Shown here in pieces: positions 14,712-17,383 of a DNA stretch of 17,383 bases. A model generated the notes under the pieces. That model did not search any database, was not told where the DNA came from, and worked only from the letters and a program-made list of their open reading frames with translations. The DNA is from SIG653 sp045578045 (GTDB lineage: Bacteria > Bacillota > Clostridia > Oscillospirales > CAG-382): positions 1 to 17,383 of the forward strand of contig JAZNJM010000080.1 of assembly GCA_045578045.1 (NCBI GenBank), given 5' to 3'. Each line of letters starts with the position of its first letter. Position 1 is the first letter of the stretch. Position numbers and translations under genes: made by a program.

Positions 14712-14987
14712 ATGAGCAAGGAAGTATCTTTCAAAAACAGAGACCGTTTTATTCAAATTGGAATAGCTATATCAATGTTGAGGAAATTAAAAGGAATGTC
14801 TCAAGAAAAACTTGCAGAGAAAGCGGGTATAAGCCGTTCTTTGCTAAGCGTTATTGAAGCCCCTTGTGCAGCTCATAGCTTTTCTTTAGAGGTGTTTTTT
14901 AATATTGCAGATGCCTTAGATGTTTCTCCATCAGATTTGATTAGTGCATCAGCTTTTCCCGAAAATATCATATCTAAAAATAAATAA
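14712..14987 (+). CDS. Small XRE-family (Cro/C1-type) HTH regulator
   Basis: A 91-aa DNA-binding protein made almost only of a Cro/C1-type helix-turn-helix domain (about 17-78): LRKLKGMSQEKLAEKAGIS is the first helices plus turn, SRSLLSVIEA the recognition helix, and FFNIADALDVSPSDLI the last two helices. There is no effector or oligomerisation domain, so it resembles an antitoxin-like or Cro-like repressor. No toxin gene is beside it. AAGGA sits about 7 nt before the ATG. The gene stands alone between the dockerin gene and a strong terminator that begins at its stop codon. Confidence 0.9.
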   Translation: MSKEVSFKNRDRFIQIGIAISMLRKLKGMSQEKLAEKAGISRSLLSVIEAPCAAHSFSLEVFFNIADALDVSPSDLISASAFPENIISKNK

Positions 14988-15019
14988 GCTGTGTTTCAAA
15001 AAAGAGACACAGCTTATTT
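14982..15019 (+). terminator. Rho-independent terminator of the XRE gene
   Basis: The arms at 14982-14997 (AAATAAGCTGTGTTTC) and 15004-15019 (GAGACACAGCTTATTT) form a 16-bp stem with a 6-nt A loop, then a T-rich tail. The single irregular pair is U-G in the plus-strand RNA and A-C in the minus-strand RNA, so it belongs to the plus strand. The left arm includes the XRE stop codon. Confidence 0.85.
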
Positions 15020-15035
15020 TATACCATTTTCAACT

Positions 15036-15064
15036 AAAAAAGAGAGACGAAGTCCCTCTTTTTT
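15036..15064 (-). terminator. Rho-independent terminator of the lipoprotein gene
   Basis: A13 of 13-position stem runs A6-GAGAGAC / GTCCCTC-T6 around a 3-nt loop, bounded by six As and six Ts. The one irregular pair is G-U in the minus-strand RNA but A-C in the plus-strand RNA, so it is tuned to the minus strand. It lies 19 nt past the lipoprotein stop. Confidence 0.85.
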
Positions 15065-15082
15065 GGTTTATCAATTATTCAA

Positions 15083-16003
15083 TTATTTAACAACTTCAAC
15101 CTTTGTGATGTGTGGGTTAATGTTTTCGCTGTACCAATAGAGGAATCCTTCCATATTAACCTTATCGCCAATGTTGAGAGCCTTAACCGCTGCATAAACG
15201 TCTGTTGTTTTGTCGCAAAGGTAAGATTCAACTGTGAAAGAATATGTGTTTGTTCCGTCTGATACGTTGAAATAAAGGTCATCACCGTCTTGACCTGTGC
15301 CATTGTATTTGTAAAGGAAAGCAACGTCATTTCCGTTAGCATCTTTACTTGCAACAACTGTTAATTCTTTGAAAGAAGCAAAGATGTTCTGTTTTTTCAA
15401 AAGCTCTTCTTTGTTTCCAAGAATAGCTGTAACGTCTGTTGCTTCTGCAACGTAGCTGCCTTCAAGAACTTCTATTGTTGCATCAACAATTTCAATTTCT
15501 CCGGCATATTCACCTTTAAAGCCTTTAACTCTGATTTTTGTTCCAACGGAAATTTTTGCAAAATCTTCTTCAGAACAGTTTGCCTGATATACGAAGATAG
15601 CTCCGTCTTGATCCTGAGTGTAGAGAGTTGCTTTTCCCTGATTTGTTTCGCTGTCAAGCCACCAAGACTGTTTAGCCTGAACATACGTTTCAACAAGAAT
15701 TTCAGCATCCTTTTCAGCAGCAATATAATCTGCATAAGTCATAACTTTTGTTTCAGCAGAAGAGCTTTCAGAAACAACTTCGGAAACAGCTTCAGAAGCA
15801 GCTTTAGAAGCAGCTTCAGAAGCAGCTTCAGATGAATCTGTAGAAGCATCGGAGGAAGCAGATTCAGAAGCGGTAGATTCAGCAGAAGAAGCGGAAGAGC
15901 TTTCAGAAGCAACAGATGAAGATGTTTCTTCTTTTCCGCAACCTACCATAAAAGTAGAAAGCACAAGTGCTGCAAACAACAAGGCAACAGTAAGTTTTTT
16001 CAT
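15083..16003 (-). CDS. Lipoprotein with Ser/Ala linker and two OB-fold-like domains
   Basis: A 306-aa surface lipoprotein. Its signal peptide ends in lipobox FMVGC with lipid-modified C22. A low-complexity Ser/Ala/Glu linker (about 27-84) acts as a spacer off the membrane. Two beta-rich segments follow (about 96-182 and 208-306), both with an OB-fold-like pattern: ISVGTKIRVKGF and LNIGDKVNMEGF occupy the same place in each and are followed by similar strand patterns, so an internal duplication is likely. No enzyme motif was seen; binding of an oligosaccharide, nucleic acid or protein is possible. AGGAG lies 8 nt before the ATG. It has its own promoter and terminator, so it is a single-gene unit. 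Confidence 0.9.
   Translation of the reverse strand: MKKLTVALLFAALVLSTFMVGCGKEETSSSVASESSSASSAESTASESASSDASTDSSEAASEAASKAASEAVSEVVSESSSAETKVMTYADYIAAEKDAEILVETYVQAKQSWWLDSETNQGKATLYTQDQDGAIFVYQANCSEEDFAKISVGTKIRVKGFKGEYAGEIEIVDATIEVLEGSYVAEATDVTAILGNKEELLKKQNIFASFKELTVVASKDANGNDVAFLYKYNGTGQDGDDLYFNVSDGTNTYSFTVESYLCDKTTDVYAAVKALNIGDKVNMEGFLYWYSENINPHITKVEVVK
15787..15831. repeat. 12-bp coding tandem repeat in the lipoprotein linker
   Basis: CAGCTTCAGAAG repeats 3.75 times (15787, 15799 with one change, 15811, 15823), encoding Ala-Ser-Glu-Ala-type tetrapeptides in the linker. The unit is a multiple of three, so slippage would change spacer length without a frameshift. Confidence 0.85.
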
Positions 16004-16057
16004 TTTAAAATCTCCTAAAATTATTTAATTTTTTTTGGCTTTCACCAAACAAATGAT

Positions 16058-16085
16058 ATTATATACCAAAAATCCAAAAAGTCAA
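16058..16085 (-). promoter_or_regulatory. Promoter of the lipoprotein gene
   Basis: On the minus strand, TTGACT (16085-16080), a 16-nt spacer and a perfect TATAAT (16063-16058). It begins just after the stop of the solute-binding protein gene, so the lipoprotein can be expressed independently of it. Confidence 0.8.
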
Positions 16086-16093
16086 GGGTTGAT

Positions 16094-17383
16094 TTATTTT
16101 TTCTCAAAACTGCTCTGTTTCTTTGCTTTTATCTTAGAATAAATTGTATAAATAGCCAAAACAACCCAAATAGAAACGATAGCAAAGATAAGCAACGCAG
16201 ACGCTGTAGGCAGCTCTCCTAAATCTTTTTTCCCTTCCTTTGCGTTTGTTGGATTAAGATTGTCAAGTCTGTATAAGGAATTTATTTCCTTATACAAGTT
16301 ATCTATATACGCCTCGTCAACCTTTTGATTTCTCCTCACAGATTTCGTTACGTTTTCAATAAGCTGTCCCGATGCACTTCTCAAAGAAGCCGAGCCATTA
16401 AAAACAGGAGTTACAAACGTGTTTTCAACGTTATCTATAAGTAGCTTCGTTGCATCGAGCTTAACGCTATAATAAAGGTCGTTGTCCTCTCCCCTTCTTG
16501 AAAGATAATCCTTGTAGGTTTCAGACTCTTTCGCCTTTGAAGTTACGGGAACGTATCCCTCCGTTTGAGAATATGCAATCTGAACTTCGTCTGTTAAAAG
16601 AAATTGAGCAAAAAGCCACGAAGCCAAAACCTCCCGCGAATTTTCTTTATTAAAAATACAAACGGACGGCCCCTGAGAAATCATTTTTTTATTATCCGTA
16701 TCAAATTGCGGAATTGCTTTAACAACGGTTTCAAATTCAACAAGCTGTTCCTCAGCAATATCAATAAGAGGAGCGTCTGAACCCATCCACGTAGCACCCG
16801 CTGTTGAATCAACGGCAAAAATACATTGTCCCGCATTTAAAAAGTTTGCGGGATAGCTTGAAATTTTGAACGTTGAGAATGCCTTTGATTTTGCGTGCGT
16901 AGAAATATCAAACAGAAGCTGTTTGGTGGTATCGCTGAAAATCTCGATCTCACCCGTCTTTGTGGAATATGGGGCATCCAACTGCGCAAGCATCGATATC
17001 ATCATATTATCGGTTGATTTGTAGATGCAGGGAATTAGGGTTTTTTGTCCGTTGGCAACATAATTTCCGTTCTTATCCTTGCCAAGCGACATTGCATATT
17101 CGCTGACCTCCCACACAAAATCCCAAGTGAGTACCTCGGGGAGCGTGAAGCCGAGCGCTTCGACCATATCTTTGTTCACATAACAAGCTTCAGTCGATCG
17201 CATAAAGGGAAGAGCATATTGAATATTATTGATTTTTCCCTCATTAAGAAATTCAGGTATGATTTCATCAACAGTTGAGGATGTAAATTTAAGATCCGAA
17301 CCGCCAAGCCCGTATTTTTCGTTTGCTATCAATCCGTCAAGATTGACAACGGTATTTTCGCTTTCCATATAGGTAGCTATATG
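16094..17383 (-). CDS. ABC-type extracellular solute-binding protein, partial, with C-terminal membrane anchor
   Basis: Truncated at the right edge: the frame is open to base 17383, and the ATG at 17368 is internal (HIATY precedes it in frame). The 429 residues seen resemble the family 1 (sugar-type) binding-protein fold. They include IQYALPFMRSTEACYVNKDM near the start, a second-lobe GPSVCIFNKENSREVLASWLF segment (shown in part; residues near 245-265 of the frame from 17368) and QTEGYVPVTSKAKES, all typical of these proteins. Unusually, the C-terminus has a hydrophobic helix (ALLIFAIVSIWVVLAIY, about 391-407) followed by a Lys-rich tail, which would anchor the protein by its C-terminus. The N-terminal signal and any permease genes lie outside the window. 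Confidence 0.85.
   Translation of the reverse strand, partial: HIATYMESENTVVNLDGLIANEKYGLGGSDLKFTSSTVDEIIPEFLNEGKINNIQYALPFMRSTEACYVNKDMVEALGFTLPEVLTWDFVWEVSEYAMSLGKDKNGNYVANGQKTLIPCIYKSTDNMMISMLAQLDAPYSTKTGEIEIFSDTTKQLLFDISTHAKSKAFSTFKISSYPANFLNAGQCIFAVDSTAGATWMGSDAPLIDIAEEQLVEFETVVKAIPQFDTDNKKMISQGPSVCIFNKENSREVLASWLFAQFLLTDEVQIAYSQTEGYVPVTSKAKESETYKDYLSRRGEDNDLYYSVKLDATKLLIDNVENTFVTPVFNGSASLRSASGQLIENVTKSVRRNQKVDEAYIDNLYKEINSLYRLDNLNPTNAKEGKKDLGELPTASALLIFAIVSIWVVLAIYTIYSKIKAKKQSSFEKK

Noticed and set aside
14712..14987. Toxin-antitoxin pair around the XRE gene
   Set aside because: The gene is alone: a terminator begins at its stop codon, and the upstream gene is a secreted dockerin protein.
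17366..17368. ATG at 17368 as the true start of the solute-binding protein
   Set aside because: The frame stays open to the window edge, no ribosome site precedes the ATG, and no signal peptide follows it.

Overview
The window looks like chromosomal DNA from a low-GC Gram-positive bacterium, most likely an anaerobic Clostridia (Bacillota) member of the gut or rumen type. The evidence is the AT-rich sequence, strong AGGAG-like ribosome binding sites, consensus sigma-A promoters, a Clostridia-type dCMP deaminase, a Ser-rich lipoprotein and a secreted protein ending in a type I dockerin. No tRNA, rRNA, IS element, prophage or CRISPR array was seen.

Layout. (1) 1-452 is non-coding and densely repetitive: three unrelated 7-bp tandem motifs, a fold-back sequence, and a 66/73-bp unit that itself ends in heptamers. 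(2) 453-2093 (-) encodes a PilB/GspE secretion ATPase starting at TTG. (3) 2094-2778 is an AT-rich gap with a 17-bp tandem duplication, a possible gene relic and the terminator of the next gene. (4) 2779-3960 (-) encodes homoserine dehydrogenase without a recognisable ACT domain. It is divergent from galU, and both have good promoters. (5) 4216-9872 (+) is a seven-gene run with gaps of at most 40 nt: galU, dCMP deaminase, an unknown membrane protein, rimI, tsaD, an isocitrate/isopropylmalate-family dehydrogenase and a CxxC/CxxH protein (DUF6062-like). A perfect TTGACA-17-TATAAT promoter precedes galU. (6) 9962-10627 (+) is an endonuclease/exonuclease/phosphatase-fold gene that looks inserted. 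(7) 10754-14544 (+) is a second run: a SIS-domain protein (UPF0309 type), a PfkB sugar kinase, an OGG-type DNA glycosylase and a secreted transglutaminase-like dockerin protein. (8) 14712-14987 (+) is a small XRE regulator with a palindrome at its predicted transcription start. (9) Two convergent terminators separate it from a minus-strand pair: an OB-fold lipoprotein with its own promoter, and the 3' part of an ABC-type solute-binding protein with a C-terminal membrane anchor, cut by the right edge.

Working together. The galU run mixes envelope precursor supply, nucleotide salvage, translation-related modification (t6A by TsaD, S18 acetylation by RimI) and 2-oxoglutarate supply, so it reads as a housekeeping operon. 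The SIS and PfkB genes overlap by 4 nt and probably act on the same sugar phosphate. No complete new system can be claimed. The least explained parts are the heptamer-rich left end, the duplicated CxxC/CxxH protein beside the dehydrogenase, the dockerin-tagged transglutaminase and the membrane-anchored binding protein.
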